A DNA stretch of 64,000 nt from Amoebidium appalachense (Eukaryota > Ichthyosporea). Position 1 is the stretch's first letter. Each line of letters starts with the position of its first letter. Under the pieces are notes generated by a model. It was given only the letters and a program-made list of their open reading frames with translations, had not been told where the DNA came from and ran no database searches. Both the position numbers and the translations under genes were made by a program. Where the stretch lies: NCBI GenBank assembly GCA_963693365.1, contig CAVNZM010000007.1, positions 10,540,001 through 10,604,000 on the forward strand, in the 5' to 3' direction. Of the stretch, positions 30,183-43,540 are shown one piece after another.

Positions 30183-31937
30183 CCTTCCATGGTGAAGAAT
30201 CGGGAAAAAAAGTTGATGTGACAGCTAAGCTTAAGAGATCGAAGTGAAAGTGAGGTAAAACCCTCGATCCCCCCCCCCCCCCCCCCCCCCCCCTCGGCCC
30301 CCCCCCCCAAAGTCACTGTGTGTTGTTTTTTGGCGAAGAGTGCGCAGATCTGTGCTCTGAGTTAGTGGCCGGTTGCAAGCCAGGATCCGCCGGAAGTGGT
30401 CAGTCAATGAAGTCATGGCAAATCAGTGTGTCTGTCGCATCTGGCCCTATGATCACTCGTCAGCGTGCTCGTCAATGCCGAAGGTCCTGTGTTCCCGAGC
30501 TGTCGTTAGCAGTGCCCGCACGGTGGGTATCAACTAGCACTCTACCTCGCCTTATAGCCATGAGCAACATCGACTGTCCCCACTTTAGCTGGACGCGCCC
30601 GATGCGCGTCTGCGTGCATGCGCATGCATTGACTTGTTGGATCCCGGAGCATCGCTGATTATGTACGTTCAACCGTACACTTCAACGTTGCCTTGTTGGA
30701 CATGAACTTCGATGGTGTGACAGCATGCGTTCATTCATGTCAGGGATAGTGTACGGTGTCACTTGGAGCGTGGGGTACCGGATCACAGCTGGTAGGTACG
30801 CCCGACGTGTTTAATTTAATTGGTGGCGCGTGATGTGGGCGTCCCCCACTCTGCAAACACGTTCAATTGCAAGGCCTGCCTAGCGCCGCCATGATACACC
30901 TGCCCGGGAAGCCCGCCGGCGGAGGGGGCGATATAAAGAGAATGTACACATCAAGCATGTTCAGCAGCAGTTGTTGGGGTCGGGGGAGGAGGGGAGAGGG
31001 GCATGGATATCTATAAAGATTGACTGAGGAGCCTAATTAGAAGACAGTGGACTCCGAGGGACTCAAGCTCTGAGGATTCGGAAAAGAGGGGGCCGTGGGC
31101 CCGAGAGGGGATGGGGGTGGGCGGGTGTGTATGGGGGAGGAGAAGGAGGAGGGGGAAGAGAAGCTGAAGAGGAAGGGGGGGCGCCGGGGGGGGGGGGGGG
31201 GGGGGGGGGGGGGATGGACTTGGATATGCAGAGGACGTCCCCAGCTAGTTGTAATCACGGGGTGTGTGTTACCGGGGGTGGGGAGGGGGGGGGGGGGGGG
31301 GGGGGGAGGCGTGCACGGGGGGGGGGGGAGGAGAGGGGGGAGGGGGGGCACTACTACACTGGTGTACCGGTGGGGGGGGGGGGGGGGGGAGGGGGGGGCT
31401 GTCCGGATATATATAGTTGAAGTTTACTATTCACAGCCTAAGTAGACCCGGCGGCGCTGGCTAAAAACTTTTGTAATAAAGCATCACCAAAAAGTTGGTT
31501 TTCCCTCAGAGTCTTTGTTATTTTTTCTCTTCTCTCTTCTCCTTTTTACCCCTTTTAGCTCCTCGTACATGACCATAAGCGGGAGCCTCTGGGGGCCGGG
31601 AGAAGGGGGGGGGGGGGGGGGGGGGGGGGGAGGGTTTAGAGTGCAGAACCCTCGTCGTCTAGAGTAGAGCACAGAAGTGATCGGTGGTTGTTGATATCGG
31701 TGTTTATTGACTAGTGATTGAATGAGTCCCGTCATTCCGGTTTATATACCTTCGTAGCTGAGAGAGCTACGATATAATTGGGTAACTCATAATCCAATCG
31801 GAACTAAGCTAAGTAATAAACCAATCAGATCACCTTCTAAGAACGTTCTGTACGGTTCAGGAATATGAATACATTGATCCGGATCTTGAATAGATCCCGG
31901 CGGTACGCTAGTGTATGCACACAAGTCACACTATCGT

Positions 31938-31968
<31 letters not shown>

Positions 31969-32622
31969 GAGGGGGGGGGGGGGGGGGGGGAGTGTTGGAG
32001 TACACTGGTACTCCCGGCTAGCAATGTCTGTTAGAGAAAGTTTCTGAGCAATTGAATAACTGTTTCAACACTCACTCGAGTGCATAGAGCTTTTGTTTAC
32101 GGTCATATTCATATATGGTAGTTATATGTTTGAGCCAAAACTGTACCAATGACGAGCTTCACTAGCAACGTGCTAATTGTGCTCTCTTTTCGGCTATTCC
32201 CGGTTCAGATGATGTCATGTCTATATTTGCCACAGGATTCTATTCTTAGAGTGGTAGTGTGCTTTATTCCCGGATATTCTCAGAATATTTTTAGTTGTGT
32301 GAAGCAAGATTTACGTTTAACTGCAATTGGTGTGTTAAACACGTTTATTTGTGTGCTTTAGTGCAAGTTAACTAGCCACTCAACGTGCACAGTTAACTTT
32401 TATATCTTTAACGACTTGTTTTCATTGTGCTCTCTTTTCGGCCATGCTGTACATGGCCCACCACCAGGGTGCACACGAGGCCACCATGAGGTGGCCAACG
32501 ACTATATAAAGCAGTGCCTCCCATGTCACAAACATGGGAAGCAGAACGTTTGATTTACACTTTTCTACTGTCGTTTTCAGTGCACAAAACACATAGACAA
32601 GTTACCCATCATACACGACACT

Positions 32623-32865
32623 ATGTCACAGTTGCAGCAACTAGTCCAACTACTGGAGCAGAGGTTGGCCTCACAAGATGCAATCATTTCTGACTTACAG
32701 AAGGAACAACGTGCACTAGAACTAGCTTCTATGAACACAATGTCCAACAGGGAGGGGGGGGGGGGGGGGGGGGGGGGGAGGGGACAAGTCCAGTCTTTAA
32801 GAGAGTCTGATAGTAACCGGTCCTTGAAGGGGCAACAACCTGGCAGCCGCAATGACCTATCATAG
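32623..32865 (+). CDS. Short coiled-coil protein, possibly a Gag-like remnant
   Basis: An 80-codon frame begins with MSQLQQLVQLLEQRL and continues with heptad-like Leu/Gln/Glu spacing for about 38 residues, then runs through a G-run read as polyglycine and ends in TAA... at a stop at 32863-32865. A TATA box (TATATAAA, 32503-32510) lies 113 bases upstream. Coiled-coil starts of this kind are common in Gag proteins of LTR elements, and the 900 bases upstream look LTR-like (AT-rich, no microsatellites), but no reverse transcriptase, protease or integrase follows. It could equally be a real small gene or chance. Confidence 0.25.
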   Translation: MSQLQQLVQLLEQRLASQDAIISDLQKEQRALELASMNTMSNREGGGGGGGGRGQVQSLRESDSNRSLKGQQPGSRNDLS

Positions 32866-33054
32866 CGGCTTAAAACTCATTGCCGCAAGTGTAGCAAGCA
32901 GAAGAAAGTGTAACTTCACGAGTCAAACCAACCAATGGCCATCCGATTGCTTCAACAATTTATAAGATACGGAGGGACAGAATTGTGAACCGGTAGGCCG
33001 GGCTGTCTCAGTCTTGCACTGAGTCACTTGACTACCGTGCAATCCCATCGGCTG

Positions 33055-34535
33055 CTAAGCACTAATGGTAGCCGTTGCCGTGGCCTGCACTGTGCCAGTA
33101 GCCGTGATGGTGGCCACGGTGTTGCTGGGCTTGGTGCTGGCTGGCTGCATGGACTCTGGCTGCGGGTAGACGAGGGAGTGAGAGGGGGTGAGCATGAGAG
33201 TGGATGCACCCGCAGGGCTGGCACTGCCGGGGGAGGGGCTGGGGGACGACATGGGTGCCTCTGTGGGTGGTGGGGTGGTCGTCAGTCCAACGAGATATGT
33301 CTATTGGGTGGCACGTTCGTTCTTTATAATTAAACCAACCACCGCATCTCCCATTTTAGACAAAATCGAGGTTGATCCGATCGAGGATTCCAAATTGCCC
33401 TGGCGCCGCCTAAGAAATTATCGAACTTATCAAACGATCGAGGGAGTGACGTCATTCTGGGCACACTTTTCCCAGAATGACGCCATTCCCTCGATCGCTT
33501 GATAAGTTCGATAATTTCTTTGGCAGCGCCAGGGCAATTTGGAATCCTCGATCGGATCAACCTCGATTTTGTCTGAAATGGGAGATGCGGTGGTTGGTTT
33601 AATATGTGCTGTCATATACCGTGGTTGTGTGATGGGGTAGTTGATGGTGAAAGGGCATGCGCAGAAGTTATGCGAGGAATGAATAATCTCGGGGGTGAAG
33701 GTGAAGGGTGCGAGCGTGTAGTGCTTTTGCACTGAGTTGGACAGTTACCATACTATAGGGGGGTTACTAAGTATGCCAGACACGGAATTTATCCTCAAAA
33801 CTCCCGTGTATACATTGGTGTTTGAAACCGAGGAAAAAGGATTCACTGCCATGCTACTGTAACATGGGCTTCTAATGTGGTTGTAGTGGGTGTACGTACG
33901 TGTCTGCTGGCCGAGGGGGCCCCACTGAAGGGGACGGTGGTGGTGGCCCCAGGCATGTTCACGTGATTGGTCACTTGCGGCCCAATCACAACTGTCGCCT
34001 GCCCGGACATAGCGGTGGCTGTGAGTGCGAGCAGATGTAAGTGAAATATTTAGCGAGAAAAAAAAAGACCGTGAATTGGTGACCGATTAGACTGTGTGCA
34101 TACTTGTATGCAGTGTCCACTGTGCGACAGCAAACTTTCTTCTCGTATCTTTTGCCGAATTATATTAATCCACGTGTCTGGGTTCTGCAAGTGGCGATAG
34201 TCTTTCATGTCTGGTGCAGCTCCTGTACAGCCGCATGGTAATGGCCACCAAGAACTAGCCCTGAATATGACCGGGAGGAAAAAAGCCAATCACTCGAAAT
34301 AACAAATTGCCCCCCGGGAAGTGGTGGTGGTGGTGGTGGCGGTGGTTGGGGGGGGGGGGGGTTTGGGGGGGGGGGGAGGTTGGAGGGCTGCAGAATTATT
34401 AACGCACTTCAAGCTACATCTGGGCGATTGTGCGTGCATGTGCTTGCACACATCATACTGATAATATGATAGTACCAGTTGCGGTATTAATCATTGCCGC
34501 ACCTTTTCTTTCTATGGACGTGTGATTAGTTTTGA

Positions 34536-34574
<39 letters not shown>

Positions 34575-34792
34575 ACCCACACACACACACATGCACACAC
34601 CCGCACCCTCCTCCACCCCCTCCCACTCCCACAGTTACACCCCCCCCCCCCACCCTCCCTTCTCCCTCTCCCCTTCCCCCCCTTCCCCCCGGCCCTATCT
34701 TTTCCCCTTTTTTTTCCCTACCGCTTCTGCCCCCCCCCTCCCCCCCCTCCCCCCCTCCCCCCCCTCCCCCCCCCCTCCCCCCCCTTCCCCCC

Positions 34793-34833
<41 letters not shown>

Positions 34834-35976
34834 AAAAGAAGAGAGAAGGAATGGGCTCAGGTGATGGGGGATGCCGGTGGGGATGGGGATGGTGGTGGTG
34901 GCCTGGTGTTGGGGTGCACGCTGGGGGGAGGGGGAGAAGGGGGGAAGAGGAGTGGCGGGGGGGGGGGGGGGGGGGGGGAGGGTGGGGGGGGAGAGCAGAC
35001 ATACCGATTGCGATGGCCAGCTTTGTCACGGTGCCATACTTGGTGACGGTGGCTGTATACGTAAGGGCAGGCATCTGCGTGCCTGCAGGTAGTGTGGTTA
35101 AAGTGGGTGAGACGGATGAGTGCAATTTCAGATGTGTGCTCACGTGGCATGCAGCACACGGCCAGGTGCATCCGCAGCTCACATAAAGAAATGGAAAATG
35201 TTGGGGGCGCCGGCGGGACTTTCCTAACGAATTAAGTTCGCCAAATTATGATAAGTTCAGATAACAGATGAATAATTACTACTATAGTCAGGCTGGCATG
35301 CCCCCTCCCCATCCCCCCCCCCCCCCCCTCCCCTCCCCCCATCCCCCTTCGCGCGCACGCGTGCAGACACACACAGACACATAATTCGTTAGCTGATTGA
35401 ATTCTAAAGGACACAAACACGTGTGCGGTTTACGCTGTTTACACGTGTGTGCGCACATACTCAAGAACATACACACCTATACGCACGCGTGTGCTACTGC
35501 GCGCGCACACACACCGTAACTCCTGTGTACAAGCGTACAGGCACGCACACATGAGCGCAAGCACACGGGTAAGCGCACACACACAACACATGTTCACGCT
35601 AGCATGCATCCACACGGTGCACTATGATTCCTCTCCATCACCGCCATAACTCATTTCTTTTCTCAAGGCACTATCCTTTCATTCAGCTAAGCCCCTGAGA
35701 CTCTGGGTATATTAAGCATTAAACATCGGTCATTTTGGCTGGCACTTATTATGACGCCACATGGCATGGTCATCCTTGTGTTGAGTAAACCCCCCCCCCC
35801 CCCCCCCCCCTCCCTCTCTCGCGCGCACGCATTTCGCATTTGGCCTCCCCATCCCCTCTCTCGGAAAAAAAGGAAAAAAAAACCTCGGGCCACAGTAAAT
35901 CCCTCCCCCTAAAACAGACGTCGCACAAGGATGTGTAGACACACCCGAGCAATACCATAGCCCACAGCAGTCCATC

Positions 35977-36011
<35 letters not shown>

Positions 36012-36279
36012 CCACCTACCGCCCCACATTCCCCCTCTGCCCCCCCCCCCCCCCACCCAAAAAAAAAAAAACAAAAAAAAAACACAACACCGTAGCGCGT
36101 ACACACAGCACTCACTGCCACCGTAGCCGGGGGTCTGCTGGGCCTCAGCCAGGGCCATGTCCACGTCCACAGCCTCCCGTTGCAGCGCCGCCGCCTGGGG
36201 CCCTCCCCACGACCACGTGACGGGCGTAGACGTGCCCACGGCCAGCAGCGCAGACAAAAAACAAAAAGGGCACGGCCAT
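33055..36279 (-). CDS. Small secreted protein, inverted paralogue (copy 2), frameshifted in the signal peptide
   Basis: Exons 36279-36116, 35082-35005, 34018-33896 and 33260-33055 mirror the gene at 2750-4762 in number, order and phase; exon 3 is 123 nt in both. Exon 1 and the last 20 codons are nearly identical to copy 1, while exons 2 and 3 and the middle of exon 4 have diverged; exon 2 is 78 nt instead of 45. A six-base T-run replaces five Ts in codons 6-8, shifting the frame inside the signal peptide. Translation from ATG 36279 would then leave the frame used by the rest of exon 1. Either this copy is inactive, it starts elsewhere, or the extra T is a sequencing error; the remaining exons are open with sound splice sites, which favours an error or a very recent lesion. 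Product otherwise as for copy 1: secreted, Ser/Thr/Ala/Pro-rich tail, function unknown. No TATA box is seen. Confidence 0.7.
33334..33598. mobile_element. Foldback element (MITE-like), 265 bp, TTAA-flanked
   Basis: Two arms of about 125 bp are near-perfect reverse complements around a short loop near 33460-33470. Both ends carry TTAA: TTAA|ACCAACCACCGC on the left and GCGGTGGTTGGT|TTAA on the right. TTAA target duplications are typical of piggyBac-type transposons, so this may be a non-autonomous element of that class. It sits in the last intron of secreted-protein copy 2; copy 1 has no such element there, so it arrived after the duplication. Confidence 0.85.
34535..35985. repeat. C-run and G-run clusters in secreted-protein copy 2
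   Basis: A C-run at 34538-34574, C-rich DNA at 34640-34823 ending in a C-run/A-run junction, a G-run at 34949-34978 flanking exon 2, and C-runs at 35790-35810. All lie in introns. Confidence 0.9.
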
Positions 36280-38261
<1,982 letters not shown>

Positions 38262-39083
38262 TTACTGGCTGAAACAATGGAATACGTAATGCCGAGACTG
38301 CTCCGGCGGGCCTCTATTTGCCGTGTATATGACGGACGCCATCCCCACCACCACCTCCAGCAGCATGGGGGGTGCAGCAATCACAAACCCACGCAGGTAC
38401 CCGCCCACCTCTGAAGGGTTATGCCAGTATGCGGTGACCAGGCACACCATGGACACACAAAGAGACACCAAGCCACACGGCACCAACCATTCCTGGGGCC
38501 GGCTCAAATCCAGGCCCTGTGGTGACGTCATATAGTACACCAGGGCCAGCGAGTAGGGCAGCTGGGCTAGCAGGGCGCCGTGTCTACGCACAAACACAAC
38601 AAGGGCATCTGCATACAACCCAATAGCATCGTTGGTGGGTCGACCCTGACCGTAGTGTAGGCGGAAGACGGTAAAGCGGAGCAAAAACACAAGAGCTAGA
38701 GTGGTGGCGAGTGATTGTGGCGCCCATGCAACAATGGCGGGGCCACGGTGTAGTGATGGGTTGAGGGCGGCAAAAGAAAGATAGAACGGGTGGAAGACGG
38801 CGGCACAGGCCTGCAAGCACACCCACAGAAATGAACAGCAATTGGACCAAACAGTATTCGGGGCACTTTCGCCGAGTTCTTCGGTGTTGCAGCCCTCTTT
38901 CTTACAAAGCATGTGCACACCGTATTCCCATCCACACGAGCAGGGCGTGTCTGTCTCGACGTATTTGACGGATGGCAGCTTGTCGCCGTGTAATGAAAGG
39001 TCAAGCGTGAAATAGGCTGGTGGGGCTAACTCTGTGGCCTTGGGGAGGGCATGCGCACCAGGAGCTTTGCAAATGGTTGACAT
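38262..39083 (-). CDS. Multi-pass membrane protein of unknown family, intronless
   Basis: A single open frame from the first in-frame ATG (39083) to TAA gives 273 residues. The frame is open 103 codons further upstream but without an ATG. After a hydrophilic N-terminus with a small cysteine group (C48, C50, C60, C65) come about five hydrophobic segments: roughly 82-106, 118-140, 171-186, 199-220 and 231-254. The tail ends CFSQ. I do not recognise the family and see no transporter or enzyme signature, so no function is proposed. A TATA box (39490-39495) and a TGACGTCA palindrome (39544-39551) lie upstream; a start near 39460 implies a leader of about 380 bases. Even codon composition and lack of repeats argue that it is a real gene. 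Confidence 0.75.
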   Translation of the reverse strand: MSTICKAPGAHALPKATELAPPAYFTLDLSLHGDKLPSVKYVETDTPCSCGWEYGVHMLCKKEGCNTEELGESAPNTVWSNCCSFLWVCLQACAAVFHPFYLSFAALNPSLHRGPAIVAWAPQSLATTLALVFLLRFTVFRLHYGQGRPTNDAIGLYADALVVFVRRHGALLAQLPYSLALVYYMTSPQGLDLSRPQEWLVPCGLVSLCVSMVCLVTAYWHNPSEVGGYLRGFVIAAPPMLLEVVVGMASVIYTANRGPPEQSRHYVFHCFSQ

Positions 39084-42000
39084 GGTGAATGGTGGAATGG
39101 GTGGATCTAGTGAATAATGCCGAGCAAGATGACGTGTCAATAATTGAACTCGTAGTGCTTGGCAAACAGGAGCCAGAGTGTGGAATATTGGGCTTGTGGT
39201 GATGTAAAAAAATTTTAACTTCAGATCTTCCTCGCTGTACGTGTGCTCGCAATGACTAAAGCATGTGCGTGGCCTGGGACTTGTGGTCCGATGATGTGGG
39301 TCAGTAAAGGCAAAGGTAAGCTGACTTTGACGCACAACTAAGTTCAGTGGTAGGGTAAAGGGCAGCACACAGTGTGGTGTGGGGGAAAACACATGCTAGT
39401 ATTAGACAGTTTGAAGTAGATACAAGGGAAAACTGAGGCTTATGTACTGACTGAGGCGCCTGCGCGGGGGTCCAGCGGCGTCGAGGGGATATATTTTGGG
39501 TTGGCATCGTTTGCCCGCACGCGCTATTGAGCTAAATTTTTTGTGACGTCACACGGTGCCTTTAGTGCATGGTTACTTAGTTGCAGGGATTGGTCCGCTT
39601 CAGGTTACTCTTTGTTTTATAGAAATTAAAAGTAGACTTGAACTAAAAGTTTGGCTCAAGGTCAGGTACGTCTTTGACAGATCTGAGTCTCGACCTCTGT
39701 CTCGACCACGCGCGCGCGCGCGGCCTCTCTCATACAGATAAATCTATCCCAAAACGTTTTGGCCAGTATCCTTTGTGTATCTCAAATGTATCTTACATCA
39801 AGGCCTGATGTCATCCTGCATTATATCTCTGTATCAATCCATCAGTTATCTGTTTATGTTTACAACTTGAAGGCAGCGGCCGAATCATGACGCGGATAGT
39901 TTTACATTTGACATTCTAAAGTAGTGCAGCATTGGACTATGTAATGTTCCTTGCCGATTTACGGTGGTTTTTCTTACCTTTACTTTCATATTCTATTACA
40001 AAATTATTACCCATATATTCATAATAGTATTTCTTAAATTTGTTATTTCATATGCTTCAAATTGTGAACCGTATCGCCATCATTTCTTATAAATAGTATA
40101 AGGCACCCCCTGGCTTGGAAATGGCGGTAAGTATAAGGTTTGCCGTGGATAAAGCTTGGCCAGACGCTATATCAATGATGTCAATGTACTGTATTTGCAA
40201 TGTCCTCGGCACTAATAGTGATTATATTTCGTTTTTTTTACTTTAGCTTTTTATTATAAGTCCCTTTCCCCTTTTTTTTCTTTGTTGTTTTGTTTTTATT
40301 TTCTATTTTTTTCTTTCTCTTTTTCTTCTTTTTGCTATTGAATGTGCGGTGTATAAGGCCGGCCCGCGAGGGCCGGACCGGACAGGCTACATTATAGTAC
40401 AGGCCGTGACAGGCAAATACCGTAGGGGGCGGGGGCTGATGACCATTCGTGACGTCATCACTGTGAGGCACAACACATGTACGTGTGGGCTGGATGTACG
40501 TTTGTAAACTTGGGGAAGACAGCTGTAATGTTGTGAAAGCATGTAAACGTGATAATAAATTATATCATATGATTTTTCGGAGACAGGCGTTTGCTTGCAG
40601 AACTTTACAGGCTCCAAAAATCAGATGATCTGAGCTTCGAGCATAGCGTGTACAGCGCTGCAATGGGGCTCTAAATTCATATCGAGGGAGACTAATAGAT
40701 CTAACCAATCAACTCACGTATGCCTTGCTGAGGAATGTGCGTGGGCGTGGTCAACATTGATGGTCATCAAACAATATTAATAACTTTGGCGTCGTTTGTA
40801 GTACAGAAGAGTAATACTTGGAAGAAAAAATGGTATTGCAGCAATAAATACAGCACATTTGGAGTAGTAACAATTTGGTTCCATGGATAATGCTCGAAAA
40901 ATTGAGAACCTGAAAATGCGCTGCCTCATGATGCAAGCTTCCAGCCTTTGATTTTTCAGATCCAAAAATGTACCACAGAGAGACACAAGACACAAGGTGG
41001 CAACCGTTTTCTCAGACCACACGAAGTCATATAAACGTTCTATTGATACAATTTTAGAGCTTTTAAAACCGCTTAAGCTACTTGGCTTGGCTGGTTCCAC
41101 TACTAAAATACTTACCGTAAACCGGAAAAATTACCACAAGCGCCAGAGAACTGGGGACTATCAAGCGAATGCAAAGGGGTGTTGGAGAGGCATGGCCAGG
41201 ATTTGATCAGGCTCAAACAAAGAGCTGTTACGGTGTTTATACATACCTACATACATAAATACACGCATAGGTGCAGGCAAAAACGTAAGTGTCCCTGCTA
41301 CATGTATTCAAAAGTAGTAAGAGACCTACGGCTGCACTTTTTCGACCAATTGGCAAGCGGATTGGCAATCGTGGAATGTGCCGGGCATGGCGCCGCGATT
41401 GGCCCTGGCTGCCCGTTGCAAATGATCGCATCGATCATTTGATCTGGCCAACTTGAAAAAAGTAATTATAAAACTTTTAAAAAATAGGAATAATGCTCAT
41501 GATTGCCTTTTTCTTTGTGTATACAATGCACACGTGTCACATCCTCCCACTGCCTCAAGTCTACAACCCTTCCCCCACTGCTTTTTTCGAGCTGACAACC
41601 TTAAGCTTGCGAGAGGAGCGAGAGCTCGAGGACGACCTTACTACAGTAACTCCCATACGGCACCACGTGCACCTGCTATCCCCACGTTACAACTAACCAT
41701 CCCCCCCCCCCCCCCCCCCCCCCCCCCCACCCCCCCCCCCCCCCCCCCCAACTTGACTCTTGAAAAAAGAAATCACGGTAATCACGGATTTCAGCATGCA
41801 ATGGTATCACACACGCGCCTATCCCCTCAAACCCTCGTCCCCCCTCTTCCCTCCCTCCCTCCCCCCCCCCCACCCACCCACCCACCCCACACGCACACAC
41901 ACGTGGCACTATAACGTCAACACGACACATACACATACACACACACAAAAAAAAAAAAAAAGAAAGAAAGAAAGAAACTTTTAGAGAAAGAAAAAAGGTG

Positions 42001-42518
42001 CACACGCACACACACAATAGTACATGTTCTGCTGCTAGTCTAAGATTTTATAATTTATTTTTTATTTATTTTTTTGTTTTTTATTTTATCCCGTTTTGTT
42101 CCCGGAGGTACCCCTAGGGGCCCTCAGGGGGAACTACCGTCTTCCACTCAGCACCGACAGTACTTTAGCTAGGGTGCTACGATGCTAGTAGCTAAACGTT
42201 AACTAACACAGGTCCGATAACATTAATCCTAACTATGTACACACTTTGCCCAGGGTATCAACCCCAGCCACGCCGGTGGGTAGCACCAGGCTTCCCCTCC
42301 ACTCAGAACCGACGAATAAACTTGAAAAACTGGGCTCTCATTGGTTCATCTAAAGTGGTGGATTGTGTGGTGTGGTGTGGGTGGCTTCATGGGGGATAAT
42401 GGTGTATGGTGGGGTCTGGTGGTGGTGGGTGCCACCTGCCTCATAGATATGGTGTTGTACATATTGTGTGGCTACGGTGTAATGGTCTAAGAGCCTAGGG
42501 TTGCATGGTTGGTTTGTT
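39084..42518. other. Intergenic region, partly AT-rich
   Basis: From 39740 to about 41500 the DNA is AT-richer than the rest of the window and almost free of microsatellites, with no convincing gene. The minus frame at 40777-41100 lacks an ATG and a known domain. A TGACGTCA occurs at 40450-40457. C-runs (41701-41748) and CA/A repeats (41930-41965) mark the return to typical sequence. Confidence 0.5.
39490..39551 (-). promoter_or_regulatory. TATA box plus CRE-like site
   Basis: TATATA (39490-39495, inside AAAATATATCC on the minus strand) lies about 400 bases upstream of the membrane-protein ATG. TGACGTCA at 39544-39551 is about 50 bases further upstream. The pairing resembles the arrangement upstream of the intronless syntaxin. 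Confidence 0.45.
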
Positions 42519-43540
42519 CTATGTGTGTGTCTGCAGGTTGGGCATGCTGCCTGTGTGTGCGTGGGTTGTGTGGGTATGTGTGATTTGGGTTTCGGTGGAG
42601 GCTCTACGTCTCTGTTTACGTGTGGTGTTGGAATGTTTGTGTTTGTGCATTTTAGGGTGTGTGGGTGGGAGGGTCGTGTTAAGTGGTGTCCATATCTTAG
42701 CATAGAAGAAAGTTTGCAATTCTACTGTTATTTTAGCTAAAATGGCACGTGCCGTGGGCTCTGTGGTGCCGAGGTCTGTTAGTAGGGGCCCCACGGATCG
42801 TGGGCAGAAACCCCCTGTGACCCACTTGATGTCCTCGGAGTCTGGTAGGGCGGGCTGCCCTCCGATCCACTTGATCATGAGCCACTCACACTGGGAGGTG
42901 ACCGTGTTGGCTGTCTGCCGGTGTTGTGCCGTGGGGGCCTTGGGGTGACGGGAGTGCAGCACCTTGTAGATGCATCCCGTGATGGCCGTGGTCAGAGAGG
43001 GGGCTTCCTCGGCATGTGCCGAGCAGGACCAGAGGTGGGCCGTCGTCTCCGGGTGCTGTCGGCACCGGTACTTGGGGCACGTGGGTTCCGTGACGATGGT
43101 CGAGTGATCTCGGTGTAGCCTGGCCATGGTGGGTAGGGTGCCCATAGCCAATGATAGGCTCCGGGTGTTGCCCTTTACGGCCCGGATCGATGCCTGGGCT
43201 GGGCCCTTGTTGCGTACAAAGGGGTCCCTCTCGGCTGGGAGTAGATCTACGGGGGTCGGTGAGGACGGACATGGCCTCCGTCTTGCCCCTTTCCTTGAGG
43301 TATTCCCTGGTCAGCCGGTTTAGGGAGCCGGGAATGTTGCCGGGGATTTGGTGTCCTTGTGGTCGAAGGGTGTATCTGTCCCCTCCTGGGGCTGGGGGTA
43401 GGGGGGGGGGGGGGGGGAGGGTTCTGCCGGTGTTGGCAGCCTTGTCGGCCTGGTTGTTCCAGGGCCCCTGTCGTTTCTGGTTGGACTGATGCCTTTTCAC
43501 CCACGAGATTTCCACGGAGCCTGGCTGACGGAGGGAAGCT
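42519..43540 (-). pseudogene. Retrotransposon remnant: RNase H tail and Cys/His finger
   Basis: Reading minus, a first frame carries VEISWVKRHQSN followed by NNQADKAAN (43515-43430), the pattern of the last part of a retroelement RNase H domain with its late Asp. Around 43240 the coding signal moves to another frame, which continues with CPKYRCRQHPETTAHLWSC (about 43080-43020), a Cys/His finger like those after RNase H in non-LTR elements, and stays open to 42519. No reverse transcriptase or endonuclease is found upstream, so the copy is 5'-truncated and frameshifted. A G-run interrupts it at 43401-43418. The 3' end is not clear; no poly-A tail is evident. Confidence 0.6.

Larger units (their letters stand above)
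28759..33054. other. Long intergenic region
   Basis: No firmly supported gene in 4.3 kb. It contains dispersed repeat copy B (29351-29626), a minus-strand TATA box at 30175-30182 with no convincing downstream coding exon, G-rich blocks (31180-31400, 31605-31632, 31941-31991), a moderately AT-rich segment (31740-32560) and a short coiled-coil frame at 32623-32865. Confidence 0.55.

Noticed and set aside
35083-35182. Cys-rich open stretch upstream of exon 2 of secreted-protein copy 2
   Set aside because: It looked like an extended exon, but comparison with copy 1 shows that the shared acceptor is CTGCAG|GC at 35083, leaving this stretch in the intron.
40777-41100. 107-codon minus-strand frame in the AT-rich segment
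   Set aside because: It has no ATG start and no domain; a hydrophobic end alone is not enough.
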